From Chionis minor (Eukaryota; Chordata; Aves; Charadriiformes; Chionididae): a stretch of DNA of 64,000 nt. A program made the translations under genes and the position numbers. This document shows positions 1 through 11,788 of the stretch, in pieces (position 1 is the first letter of the stretch; each line of letters begins with the position of its first letter). Location of the stretch: positions 485,074 to 549,073 of the forward strand of contig VZSF01009110.1 in NCBI GenBank assembly GCA_013398295.1, read 5' to 3'. The notes beneath the pieces were generated by a model. The model ran no database searches. It saw nothing but the letters and a program-made list of their open reading frames with translations, and had not been told where the DNA came from.

Positions 1-2670
1 TAATTTGAAAAGCCTGCAGAATAGACTTCTGAATATTAAATTATTTGTTTAGATGACTTCTGGAGACAATAGTAAGTTATAAGCTTCCCACCAACTATAA
101 AGTATCCAGTGCCAATAGAAAAGTTGCAACCAGGACAAAACCATGGTTAGAAATACTGGAAATACTATATGGGAAAAGACAAAATAATTCAGACTCCTAA
201 AAAGACAACAGGGTCAGAAATCTATAAAATTATGAATGACATGGATAAGGACTGCGTAGGCTTTATTTGCCTAATATGTCATCATTTCTCATAAGAATGA
301 GGAAACATCAGATGACATTATCTTAAAGAATTTCTAAAGCCAACAAAAAGGAAATGCTGCTTCAGAGTATGCATGATTACATCATACTTGCATACATTAT
401 ACAGGACACTGAAGACACCAGAAAAGAATAACACACTGGTTCAGAAAATAATAAAAGCAAAGTCCATTACCCGCAACTGAACATAAATTAACAGTGTAGT
501 CTGTATACTCCACATTAGGAAACACTGAGGGAAAAATTATATACTTGTTTTGTTCTTATGCTCTAATGATCTGGTATTGGCTGTTGTCAGAGACAGGAAT
601 TATTAGATTTCTGGTTTGAACCCATACATCCCTGCTTAAATTTTTGTGTCAACTCAGTTCTTCAGTTCCATTCTGTTACTCATCACAAAAAAAGTGATTT
701 CGGTAAGCAGGTAATTCAGCATTTTATGCAAATAGACACCAAATAGGCCCCTAGGAATATCTTCAGCTAATTTTCTTGATTTAATTTCATAGGATTAATG
801 TATATTCACCAGTCTCTCTCTACTACATAATCAAATCAGTGAAGCTGAAGTGGTCTGTATCTAATTCCATATTCAGTAGCTTGATGAAGCAGGTGCTGAA
901 TTTCTTGAATATAATTTGGTTACTTAATAACCCACAATATCTAAAAGAATCTGAGGTAGATCACTGAAATTGCAGTCTAGCACCATATTTCACTTGCTTG
1001 ATCCCTTACAGGGATCGCTTGTTTGCCTGATCCATTGCAGCATTTTTCCTACACTTAAGCGGACAGCCTGCTAAGTGACAACTCGGTTTTTATAGGATTT
1101 AGCTACATTCCTATAAGTCTTGACATACTTCTGTGCAGTTTGTTAGATATTTATGGAATTCATATCCTTTATCTTAATTATCCCATAAAGGGGTCTGCAA
1201 ATGTAGTATTACTACGGGGATTTGCTCCCTGAGTATACAGCATGATGGCACAAACATTACAGGCTGGTGCCAAAGCATAAAACCACAGCAAACCCACCAC
1301 TGCATATAAAATGTGACAGCATAAGTACAGAGAAAAATGTTAAAAAACTCTTCTCAAACACAAATAACATCCCATTTTCAAAGCTGTGTGTTTTTCTCAG
1401 TGCATTGCTTGTTACTGATGTCAGTAGGAGGTCTGCACGCAGACTGAGACTATAATAAATGAATCAAAATTTGTTTGAAGCTAAGGATGGAAATAATTTT
1501 GCCCAGAGGATTACTTCTACTGACCATCATCTGACTTGAAACTAATAAAGAAATATCCTCCTTATAAACCTGATTTACAGGACAACATGACTAGTGTTAA
1601 AAAGGAAAAATGGGTATTGTTGGGTGATGGAAGTCTTCCCTGAATAACGAATGACACTGACGCTATAGGGCTTCTTTTATAATAACTTAAAGGCTCACTT
1701 TAAAAGCACCTTGATGCTTGACTTCTGCAAACAACCGTAACAACTTTGTCCATTGCCTATTATTATTCTGTAGTTACCACAGCAGCCATGAATTTCACTG
1801 AGGAAGAACAGAATTGTTTGCAGAGAATAACCTGCCCTTGTTAATGGGTTTACCCTCGTCAAGGTTAGATAGGGACAAAGGGTGAACTGAGAGGCTACAC
1901 TTTCTGTTGCAAGAGTCAAATGCTGAAATAATCTATTAAAAAAGAGACTAATCAATTCCCTTACAGACATTATTTACTCTCTTTACTTAAGAAAATAATT
2001 TTACACCCCTGTAACACTCTCTTAACTATAAGAACAATCAGTACTTTGCAGGCATACATTTTTTGAGGAATGTATTTCATTTACACACATGAGTAAGAGA
2101 TGCCAGCAATCTAAATAGTTGATTTTTTATTTCTACATTGTGATCTATTTGTTATTCTTGCTGTAGCAACAACAGACGCTGTGTTGAATTGAATCCATAT
2201 TATTCTCTCTAACCTGAGCTGTTAGGCATTAATTCTAAATATTTTTTTTTAATCTTTGAATATTTAATTGAGCAACTGAGAAGTCATTCTGTTAACATAG
2301 CAATTTTATCTGCAAAATAAGTTTTGAATGAATAATACTGTTTTGACACTGTTACTGTGATAAAGGCTTATTTCCTCAGAGTCTGCTCGTTGTTAGTATG
2401 TTAGTTGTATGGAGGTTGATTAGTTTTGGCACTGCATTAGGGAAAGATTACCCTAAGCTTGATAGGGCTATCTGCAGTGGTATTTACAACTATCTGTCTT
2501 GCTCGTTCCATCCTAACAGGTTGGGATAAATGCACCTTGAGTAGTATAGAGACTTATATTGCTATCATTCCTCTGGTTCCAAAATATGTCATTTTAAAAT
2601 ACTCAGATTTACAGACTGTACTCTCCACCTCTTCTTGTCTGTTTGATGTTTGACACCTTCACTGTCTCTT
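1..2670. other. Unique AT-rich non-coding DNA
   Basis: All six frames are broken by frequent stops and no repeat family was recognised. There is a short T-run near 2243 and a small hairpin near 1000-1016 (GATCCC, five-base loop, GGGATC). Short frames at 1267-1455, 1695-1970 and 2459-2653 have no recognisable domain and are treated as chance. The stretch looks like intronic or intergenic sequence. Confidence 0.7.
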
Positions 2671-2980
2671 ACAGAATCACAGAAAGTTAAGGGTTGGAAG
2701 GGACCTCTAGAGATGATCTGTCCAACCCCCCTGCCAGAGCAGGGCCACCTACAGCAGGTTGCACAGGATGGTGTCCAGGCGGGTTTGGAATGTCTCCAGA
2801 GTCGGAGACTCCACCACCTCTCTGGGCAGCCTGTTCCAGTGCTCTGCCACCTTCCAAATAAAGAAATTTCTCCTCATGTTGAGATGGAACTTGGTATATT
2901 CGATTGCCCCTTGTCCTATCACTGGGTTCTACTGAAAAAAGCCTGGCCCTCTCCTCCTGGCACCCTCCCTGGCTCCCATC
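2671..2980 (-). mobile_element. CR1 LINE 3' end, 5'-truncated, minus orientation
   Basis: Seen: the plus strand starts with a degenerate form of the CR1 terminal repeat (ACAGAATCACAGAAAGTTAA), then GGGTTGGAAGGGACCTCTAG. Both are the reverse complement of the hallmark CR1 3' end (CCTTCCAACCC followed by TCTATGAT-like units). Read on the minus strand, the element encodes a decayed C-terminus of the CR1 ORF2 reverse-transcriptase polyprotein. A recognisable piece is WNRLPREVVESPTLETFQTR, followed by a stop and the short 3' UTR. Known: most avian CR1 copies are 5'-truncated like this because reverse transcription starts at the 3' end and aborts. Similarity fades after about 2980, and the exact 5' junction is uncertain by some tens of bases. 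The copy cannot move by itself. I saw no target-site duplication, which is normal for CR1. Confidence 0.93.
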
Positions 2981-3378
2981 TTACCATGATGCCTTTTCTA
3001 ATCCCAAATCATAGTGATAAAAGCAGCATTCAGCCTGTGCAAGGAACCTGCATAGATGTAGCATGCAGTGGCTACATCTACATCTACTTTCATGTGGTGC
3101 ACATGAAAATTTCTATGGAAATCCGTGTCTTCAGTTTGGATTTCAAGAACAGGAAATGTCCAGATAAGGATGTGACAGTCACAAAGCTATTCTTGACTTT
3201 CTCAGGGTATGTAAAGTCTAGCCAACCTGCTAAATTCCTGCTGAATTCAGATACTACTGCTCCTAGTTGCAAGTTCACATTATGTGAGCTGCATTCCCCC
3301 CAGACTTCTCTTTCTTTTTTCCTTGAGCCTTCAGTGATTTGGCTCTGGTTTAAACAGCCAAGATTTCAATTTCTGTAA
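2713..3378 (+). other. Longest open frame, antisense to CR1 and running into unique DNA (doubtful)
   Basis: A frame of about 221 codons is open from the ATG at 2713 to the stop at 3378, and it is also open back to 2650 without an ATG. The first 90 or so codons are the antisense reading of the CR1 tail, whose GC-rich sequence is short of stops. The remaining 130 or so codons read unique sequence and contain segments such as GYIYIYFHVVHMKISMEIRV, with no recognised domain, signal peptide or repeat. There is no promoter, and no splice structure could be judged. The length is more than expected by chance in DNA this AT-rich, but the repeat-derived half explains much of it. Most likely it is not a gene; an antisense-CR1-derived exon is the alternative. 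Confidence 0.12.
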
Positions 3379-6300
3379 CAACATTAAAAAAAGAAAGTAC
3401 AGAACCACTGAATATAACCTGAAAAACTGCAATGAAGAACCAAAAAAACTCAGGCCTTTACAACCTTTTCTCAAGCTAGACTTCCTAATTGTTCAATTTG
3501 CTAATTAGAATTAATAATAAGACAAAGAGACAAAAAACAATGCAAGAATGTTTGTTCAGCTGTTATTGTAGCCCTGTAAGCTGGTATTGCCATTGCTAGT
3601 AACGAGCTACAGACCTTGTGCCACCTCTGCAAGGCCTCAAGATTAATTTCTCAGGCTTCGTCTGAACTTTCCCTGACTACCTGGAGTTTTGATTTAGCTT
3701 CTTTAGCTGCAATAATTTTTCTAATGTCCAGGTGACTTTTGCCTAATTTGTTACAGTTTTCCTTATATCCTTTATATTTGTTTATATTTGCATAATCTTG
3801 TTTTATAATAAAAGTTCTTACATATACAGTAAAAAGTAATTATTCTGTGTAGAATGAATTATTTATTACCTTAACATAATAATGTGATTTAAAAACTACA
3901 CAAATGGGGTAATAAACACTGCAGGCCCACAAGCCATTTAGCAATGGTCATTTAAAAAAAAAGAACAGCTCACTGGGGAGTTGGACAAAAAGATTTTAAG
4001 ACTAATAAAGAGAAAAAAGTTTGGAAGAACATGGAAGGTAATAACATATTTAAAACAAAATATGTAATAAATACAGTTAAAAAGTGATGTTGTTAATCAA
4101 TGAACAAAGAACAAGGCAAAAAAACATGTTAAAATATGTACTAAATTAGCCTCAAGTGGAACTGAGAGGGAGGAAGAAGAAACCAGAAATGTCACAGTCC
4201 TTCTAGTGACAAATTCAGGATGCCAACAACTCACTAAACTACCCTTTTCCCTTCTATTTGAGGAGGATGGATGCTGCCAACCTTAGGACCCAAAGGGGCA
4301 GCATAAACACGGATAAAAGGGTAGATGCTTGAAAGTGTTTGTGTGACATTTTTTAACTATACTTTTACTGAGACTTGTGCATTAATTTGATAATTTGGAG
4401 TGTGAATGTGTCATTGTAACTGGACTAACCATATTAACAGTCTAAATAAAATACAGTTAAGAGTTACGGTTTTAATGCAACTAACCATGAATTGGTGGCT
4501 TTCTGTATCAGGTGTGTTCACCTTTTTGCTCATAACATCATATTACAAAGTACAAAATAACATAAGAAATCTGGGGATATCTAGATCAGTCACAGAAGAT
4601 AATAATAAGCAAAGGTAATAGGAAGATAATACTATCACAGCAGTAAGCAACATTGGATGAACACAACAATCCTCTCTGAAAGTGTACTTGAATAAGTACT
4701 TGAATACAAATATACTTCTGAAGAAGAATAAATACTAAAAAATACTGCCTAAAAAATTATCTTGCTTTATCATGTTTAAGCCTAGAAAAATTTCAATATT
4801 AATTTGTATTTTGTCTCCTGGTCTCATTAATAAATGTTTAAATCATGCAAATCCTCTAAAATAGCACTGGAAGAGAACAATAATAGCTACCTAACAAACT
4901 AGAAACAGAACTAAATTACAAGTGCCACAGATTATAATCTACGTACTTGAGAAAATTTCATCAACAGCCAGAAAAATCACAATTTTAAAGGCATATATCA
5001 ACCTCTGGTTTTGAAGAGTTACTTTTGCTTTACTGTCTTAAGCTGAGTTATATTCTAGCAATATTGCACAGGCCTTCCAAATGGCCTATGATAAATATGC
5101 AAGCACAAAAGATTAAAATTCCCTCAAACCAAAAAGGGATAAAACAATATAAAAAAATCACAGTGTTTCAAATTATGCTTTCTAGTCTTTGAAGTAATAT
5201 ATTCTCACTACATTTTTTTTTTGGTTCATATGCAGTTTAGTAAAGAAGCTTTATATACATCCTTTCACATGCTCAGCACTATGGAATATCAGCTGTATTC
5301 AAAATTTTCTTCTCAAATTTTCTGTTTCGTAACACAAAGTCATTGGGAATGGCGGGGAGTAATTCTGTAGCACTACAGGTCTATTCCGACCATATTTTGC
5401 TGGCTAGATACTTGCTACTCCCCACAGAATTTCTGAGAGGTGCTGATAGATTAGATGAAAAATCCTCTAATATGGAGAAATCTTGGGTGATTTACGGGTG
5501 GCACCATTTGAGCAGACATATACCTTTAATGAATTTTTCCAGATGTAGTAGCCCTGCTACCTGTATCCTAGCTGTAGTTTGACTGTACTGAAATTCTGGA
5601 AGAGTGGGAATGACAAATTTGTGTGCAGGTTGAAAACTGTATGTAAACGGACCAGGCTAATGAGAAAGGAGAGAAAAAAGTTCTAGAATATTTCAGTCCC
5701 CAAAATCTCAAATAAAGCCTCAGGATAAAAACACTTAGGCAACTATGTGGTGTTTCAGCTATAATACTAACAAAAATATATAGCATGGGATAGCTATCTG
5801 TGTCAAATTAGATTGCTTGTCTTTAAGAAAGGTTGTAGCACTGGGTTTTGACATTAGATTGTAGGTGTAAAATGGTCTCACAGAGAATTCTCCCAGTAAA
5901 TTAGTCTCTTCAAAAAATCCATACTTTAATAGAAAGTAAACATGATTGCTATTACATTTCATTTTCTGTACATGGTTGAACTTTGAAACAACTACTATCA
6001 AGTGCAGTTGCAGGAAAAAGGCTCAATAAAAATAAAATCCTGTGGATTACAGTAAAATCCCATAGAAACCACTTCCTCAAGTAGAAATATGTGGGATAAT
6101 GAACAACGGCAGAAGAAACAAATATCCTTGACCTCCTTCTTTTATAAATGTAAGAATAACACAAAGATGAGAATCAATAAATCATTTTGTAAATAAAACC
6201 GTATCACAACAGATGTTCTTTAACTTATATCAGCTCACTGAAGGCTGTCATAACAAGATGCTAACTAGCTCATGAATACAAAAAAAAGTGATAGATTCCT

Positions 6301-8030
6301 TTCAACTACATAGCAAAATACTAGTGTCTTCATCATTCCTTCCTCTCCTCCCTGAACAAATCAGACATAATGGAGCCATACAGATCTGGTGACAAAGAAA
6401 AGAATGCAGCCCATTAATTTTGTAAGTGTTCCATTACGGTTCCATTAGTTTGATAGCTGAAGCAGCAGCTCCAGCTCCAGATAAAACATCCCATATGTTT
6501 TCTTTCACAGAGCTACTGTATAATAAGTAAAGGTCCTTATTAAAGTTATCAAATTCAGAAATATTAATTTAGGTAGAAAATACATAACAAAAAATCTGAA
6601 GATATATAAATGACAATTATTCTATTTTAACAAAGCTTTAACAGTGAAAATAGACACTCAAAGGATGCACATATACTACACATACATGCACAGACATAAT
6701 CACAAAATAAGATGTAAAAGAGAAATATATTTCAAATGCAACCGATGATTCTCAGAATGAATAAAATTTGCATGTTAGCACAGAGTAGCTGTCTGAAATT
6801 AGTATAACAATTGTGACTGCTCCAATGCAACATGGTTTTGCAATTTAAGGTATTCCTATCAGAAGAGGTGAACACAGTCACTGCTTTGTAATAAAAACTC
6901 GGGTTATTGATTGAATTGAAAAAAGTTAATATATTAAATATCAAAATAATGCGGCTGCATTCTCATTTGTTCTATCATGTCTACATGCCTATGTTAAACC
7001 TGAAGTTACAAAAGAGGTAAAGGAAGGAGATGATCACTGAAAACAGTATATGTTTCACATAAGTGATTTTTCTACAGTTAAATGTGCAGAGACTAGTTAA
7101 CTTTGAACCATAATTTACATTCATAACAGTAGTGTAGTAGTGCAGATTTAAAGTGATTTAGTATGAAGTAGTGTATTTTTTATTCAGTTCATGAAGAAAT
7201 CAGCTGTCAATGCTATTGACTAAATTAAACACTGTAACAAGCATTCTACGAGCTTAATGCATTTTCTTGGAATTGTCAAGGATATATTATAGAAAAGGAC
7301 ACTATAGCTAATTAACTTCACTCCTTGCCCGTTTCTTCTTCTGTGTTTTCTAAAGACATCTTTTTAAAATAGAGCATATAACATATAACACAGCACTACT
7401 ACTCTTCTGTCTTCAGTAAGCATGGCATTCTTAGAAATTACTCTTTGTTGCTTATGATTAACAGAACCATTATGCTAAATAGGTCTACGAAAAGATTTGC
7501 AAACCAATCTATTATTTATTTCAGATTTCTAGTAATAAAAATGGTGAAAGAATTTGCTTAGTGCACAGTATGATGTACTTTGCATGCTGTATATACATAA
7601 ATAACATTAAACAGTTAAAAACTTGTTAATATTTCACTGGGCGATGCACAAAATTCCTAGACTAAATAGGCTTGTCACTACATCTTGTAACTCAACAGAA
7701 GAACAAAATTTACTAATAGCTTTCATGAAACAGCCTTACATTAAAAAGTAGTAATATATTTGCAATTCAATATTTTAAGAATTGATAAATCAAGCAGGAA
7801 AAAATTATTAAAAAAATTCATTCTCTTCACCTACATAGTATCATCAATATCCATGTATATTAATTATTCAGGAACACATAAAAGCCTTCAGTGTGAATTC
7901 CTGTTCAGCAACATATTGTGTCAGTGCCAACAAAGAAGAATATCAGGTTTAATGATATTTTTCAGCTTCCTACACTGATATTGATTATGTGCATTGTCTT
8001 TCTTGACTTAGGAGGCTACACAGAAATGCT
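2981..8030. other. Unique AT-rich non-coding DNA
   Basis: About 5 kb of stop-dense sequence with no recognised repeat or exon, apart from the tail of the doubtful open frame ending at 3378. Frames of 60-80 codons, for example 4406-4618, 5343-5582 and 7760-7978, show no domain and no consistent coding character. Confidence 0.65.
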
Positions 8031-8400
8031 GTATGTTACAAATTAAGTTGATTTCCATTTTTGTTCCATCCTGTTCGTTTTGGTTTTGTTCGTCCTGTCA
8101 CTACGCCATTCCACTGCAGACCCAATTCATCCCCATGGGATGTTGCTGGAGCAGGTGGAACCATGCCCTCTGCTACGTCACCCCTTCTCTGCTGTGCTCT
8201 GTGCTTCCAGGATAGCTGGACAGGGGGATCCCAGCACCACTGTGGCCAGAGAGATCTACTGTGATGCTCTGTGCAATATGGAGCAGAATCCTGGCGTATT
8301 CCTGCTCTGCTTCCACCACACACTCACAGGTAAAGCAGGCCCTAATGACGAGTGCCTAGTACTGCAAAGGTGAGCAAACAAGCTAGGGAGACTGGTCAAC
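8031..8400. other. GC-richer block with several overlapping open frames, unidentified
   Basis: This block is visibly richer in G and C than its flanks. It holds overlapping open frames on both strands: plus 8033-8215, 8061-8264 and 8080-8373, and minus 8036-8323. Overlapping frames on both strands are what raised GC content alone produces, because stop codons are AT-rich, so none is called as a gene. The 97-codon plus frame at 8080-8373 contains peptides such as LLEQVEPCPLLRHPFSAVLC, which I do not recognise. The block could be an old repeat, a conserved element or an exon with flanking sequence; the sequence alone does not decide. Confidence 0.4.
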
Positions 8401-8724
8401 TTTCACCAAATTTCCAGAAGTATGACTGTGCCACAGATCATATGCATGCAAGCTGGGAGAGATGACATTTCAGAGTCATTCAGGATAAACAAAAGGAAAG
8501 GAAGGAGTCCTACTGCCAGAAGGAAACGGTAGGCTTTGGTTTCTAGATACACTCAAATTGTTCTTCAAGACAAGTGATGCAAAAAAACCTCCACATACTA
8601 GCTAACTCTTGCACCCAATTTATATTATTTATCCTCTTTCCAAAAGTTCAGAATAGAACCTGATCTCATAGGTCAAAAATCAGGTCTATTCATGAACTTA
8701 GAGAAGTATCAACGCTAAGTGATG

Positions 8725-8850
8725 TCATGGAGAACATCCCATCCCGCTGCTGCCTCGTCTGCTCTGTTAGGAGCAGCTCCCGCCTGAGTGGCTCCATCAG
8801 TGAGCACTGTGATGGGACAGCACTGGGAGCAGCAGACAGCAGATGTTTGG
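8725..8850. other. Short GC-richer block, unidentified
   Basis: About 125 bp rich in GCTGC, CAGC and GAGCAGC motifs within AT-rich DNA. It falls in a 108-codon plus frame (8727-9053) that then runs through an A-rich tract and becomes a lysine/arginine string, which argues against a real protein. No known repeat was recognised. Its closeness to the 8031-8400 block may mean both are pieces of one older insertion. Confidence 0.3.
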
Positions 8851-8935
8851 GAAATTTCATTAACTTAGATTTTACTTGGCAGATACCTGGCAGTCAGGCA
8901 AGATCACGTTACAGTAATTATCAAATGCTGAAGAG

Positions 8936-8950
8936 AAAAAAAAAAAAAAA
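8936..8950. repeat. A15 homopolymer followed by purine-rich GA tract
   Basis: Fifteen consecutive A residues followed by GAGAGAGAAAG. No retrotransposon body is recognisable immediately upstream, so it is treated as a simple repeat and not as the tail of an identified element. It lies about 85 bp downstream of the GC-richer block ending near 8850. Confidence 0.9.
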
Positions 8951-10229
8951 GAGAGAGAAAGTAAAGAAGGCCAGCAGTAGCAGAAAAGTTAATTCAAGGG
9001 AACAGGTGAGAAAGTACCTCTTCGTTAAAAGAAAATGGTGCAACACCTTGTAATATTACCACTGTTATTGGTTAAAGCAATCCTTTTCTAAAGCTAGGAA
9101 AACTGTTCAGAAATTTTCAGTGACAATAGCTTGTATGTTCAGCAAATAGACCTGTCAACTTACAGTTTCTCCATTTTTTTGTCACACATTTCAACAGTTT
9201 TAGTGTGATACAAATGAGATTGTTGCACTACTGCTAATAAAATAATTTTGATTTTCTCTTACCTTAAAAAGACGACTGTTCAATAGACTTTCCACTTAAC
9301 TAAATATTTCAAAAAATCCTACTGTGAGGTTTGCGTGTATTTTCTTCTAAAATGGCATACAGAAACAGTTTGACTTACAGAAAACATGCTGTTGGCAATA
9401 CGAGCTATGAAAACCAATGGGGAGTAAATATTCAATGAGCAGCTAGGATATCAAAATGTCATTAAATAGCTGCATGATATGTTATTAAAATTATAAAATA
9501 CTTTTTAATAGAGGTATTTGTGTGAGGATGGCTAGAACTCATCTAAAACAGTAAATTTCATCAAGATAACTGTGTATACGTAATCTCCTCAAGCTGATTT
9601 ACCAGAAAAAAACCCACATAAATACTTTAAATATATACAAAGATTTTTCTCCCCCTTATAGCTATAATAATAATGAATTTAAGAATGCTTAAATACTTCC
9701 TCTCTTGTCTTTATCTGATTTATTCTGTATTTTTGTTAAAACTATGGAGAAGAGATTAAATGTACTAAACTCAGCTTTTACTTTACTTGGAAAAAGCTAT
9801 CTCCAAAACATTCTTTTTCTCCCTAGCCAATCCTACTGTTATTTAGCATTCTGTATTTTCATGATACGTGACATTTGTCAAAATACAAGGCTTCTTGGTA
9901 TAATTCAAATCATATAGCTATCCTTTCACTTCGTAACAGAAATTATGATTAAATAATTGACACTATATACTTATGAATATAATTTCCACATCCTACATAA
10001 CTAGTCCTTCCCATATTCATATATTTTTCTTTAGCGCACTCCTGATCAGTGTAAGATAATGGCATAACAGTTTTTGCTGAGGAAAAAAATCTTCAAAAAA
10101 ATAAATCAGAAGTATCATAAGATTCTTATCCTTAAGCAAATACTGTTGCAGTTCTACAAAATCCTTAGTCTACAAGACTGGATCTCACATGTGAGATGAT
10201 TGTTTAGTCCTTCACAGAAAAATCCCTCA
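8951..10229. other. Unique AT-rich non-coding DNA
   Basis: No exon or repeat was recognised. The frame at 9705-9917 is short and hydrophobic, with the phenylalanine/leucine/isoleucine-rich look of translated AT-rich sequence. Confidence 0.65.
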
Positions 10230-10640
10230 GTGAGGAAGCATGCATGTTTATGGAGAAGGTAATTTTATAGAGAAGCGACATGATGGACCAAGTCTCCAGG
10301 CCTGGCCCATGTGCCTGGAAGCCCTGGTAGAGCTTGCTGATCCAGAGGAGGGGCAGGGGACCAGCAGTCAGGGTGATGCAGCTCCCCATCATTATGGGGA
10401 CATCGGGAAAACTAGGACGAACAGGAGAAGCCCACATATGAGCTTCATGACCATTACATTAGAGGTCCAGTTAATTGGCCTAAATGGAGGTACCTTCTGC
10501 CATTGGAGACATCCCAGGAAACCTCTCCTGGACACTGTGCCTCCTCATTCAGAAGGGCACAGGCTTCTTCAAAGTCCTGTGCTACATCTTCCAAAAGCAC
10601 ATAAATGTCTCAGATTCATTAGGACTTAGGAAGAACAGTT
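10230..10640. other. GC-richer block, possible ancient repeat in minus orientation
   Basis: A compositional island of about 400 bp. The plus strand has a 129-codon ATG frame (10240-10629) and the minus strand has a 77-codon frame (10204-10437). On the minus strand the end of the block reads CCTAAGTCCTAATGAATC and then ATTTATGTGCTTTTGGAA. This resembles the CCTAAGTC...TTAGGTGCTTTTG-like motif found in old dispersed repeats of reptiles and birds, as I remember it. That recollection is not precise enough to name a family. The plus frame (for example QAWPMCLEALVELADPEEGQ) has no domain I recognise. A coding exon is not excluded. Confidence 0.35.
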
Positions 10641-11734
10641 TGTAGACAGCCAGTTCTCCCATCATTTTCTTCAAGACCTTTGCTATTCTTCTTGGTGTAT
10701 ACTCACCGATTTTTTTTCCTATTTTCCCTTTGTCTCTAGCCTTCTTTAATGTATCCTTACATAATGAAACAGGATACTATTAACCAAATAACTGAGTCAC
10801 AGACTGCATACTTTCAAAATAAAAGGTTAGTTTCCTCATTAGCCAAATACAATAACCGAATTTAATCCACTACTTTACCATCGAGAGCTATATTGATCTA
10901 AAGGAAATATTAAGACTTGCTCTTAAGCTATAAAGCATGAGCAAGAAAGTAGTGGAAGACTAATGAATTCAGTTGCCTGCATATTTAATAAAATATTCTC
11001 TTATAGTTGTAATCAAGCCACAGTTCAGCAAAGCATATGCTGAACTTTAAATATTCAAGTAAAACACTTGAGCACATCATTAAAATTAAGTAAAATAAAA
11101 TAAAATGAATGCAATTTCCAGTGAACTGATGATCCAGATTTATTAACTCTTTAAATTACTTGATTTTCCAGATTATATGTAGCTATTTGGCTATTTTAGC
11201 AAGATATAACCACACAGGATTGCCAGGTCATCAGTACAGGGAAAGGACTAGCACATTTATGATGTGAAATATTTAAATGTTAAAACTTAACACCACTGAA
11301 GATAATTCACTACATGGAGCTTTTCCATTTCCAGTAAGAAAATCAACTAAAGTAAAATTCCTTTAAGTGCTTACCTTTATAACACAATCTTATTCAAAAT
11401 ATGCTGCAAATCCAATATTTTGTACCTCTGTGTTTGGGGGACAGAAATCACATTTTTGGTCAGCAGCAGACTGCATATTCATCATCATTGCTACAATGCC
11501 TGGAGATCCAAGTACTGTCTCTGAAATTAGCTGAGGAGACAGCAGCAGTGACATGTGCAGACAGCACAATCTGATACATTTTCATCAGTCTGCTCTGGAG
11601 AAAATATAATTCTGTATGTTTACTGAGTTGTTTTTTCTGCTTCAGGATCTTAGCATTCAAAGCAGGTGAAAAAAGTGATCCATATTTTAATGAGACCATT
11701 ATGAATAGTGCATCTTCTACTTTGCTTTAGAGTA
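10641..11734. other. Unique AT-rich non-coding DNA with a short TAAAA repeat
   Basis: No exon or dispersed repeat was recognised. A small TAAAA pentamer array lies at 11091-11106. The minus frame at 11460-11699 has no domain I recognise. Confidence 0.65.
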
Positions 11735-11788
11735 CTAAATTTCTGTCAGCTATAGGTTTAGCCCCCTAAATTTCTGTCAGCTATAGGT
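11735..11788. repeat. Local direct repeat, two identical 23-bp copies 31 bp apart
   Basis: The same 23 bases, starting CTAAATTTCTGTC and ending CTATAGGT, occur at 11735-11757 and again at 11766-11788, with eight bases between. Two perfect copies imply a recent local duplication, for example by replication slippage, because older copies would have diverged in neutral DNA. An assembly artefact is possible but less likely at this size. Confidence 0.95.

Noticed and set aside
8036..8373. Four overlapping open frames on both strands in the GC-richer block
   Set aside because: Overlap on both strands is the expected effect of higher GC, which depletes stop codons. No domain, splice site pair or start context singles out one frame.
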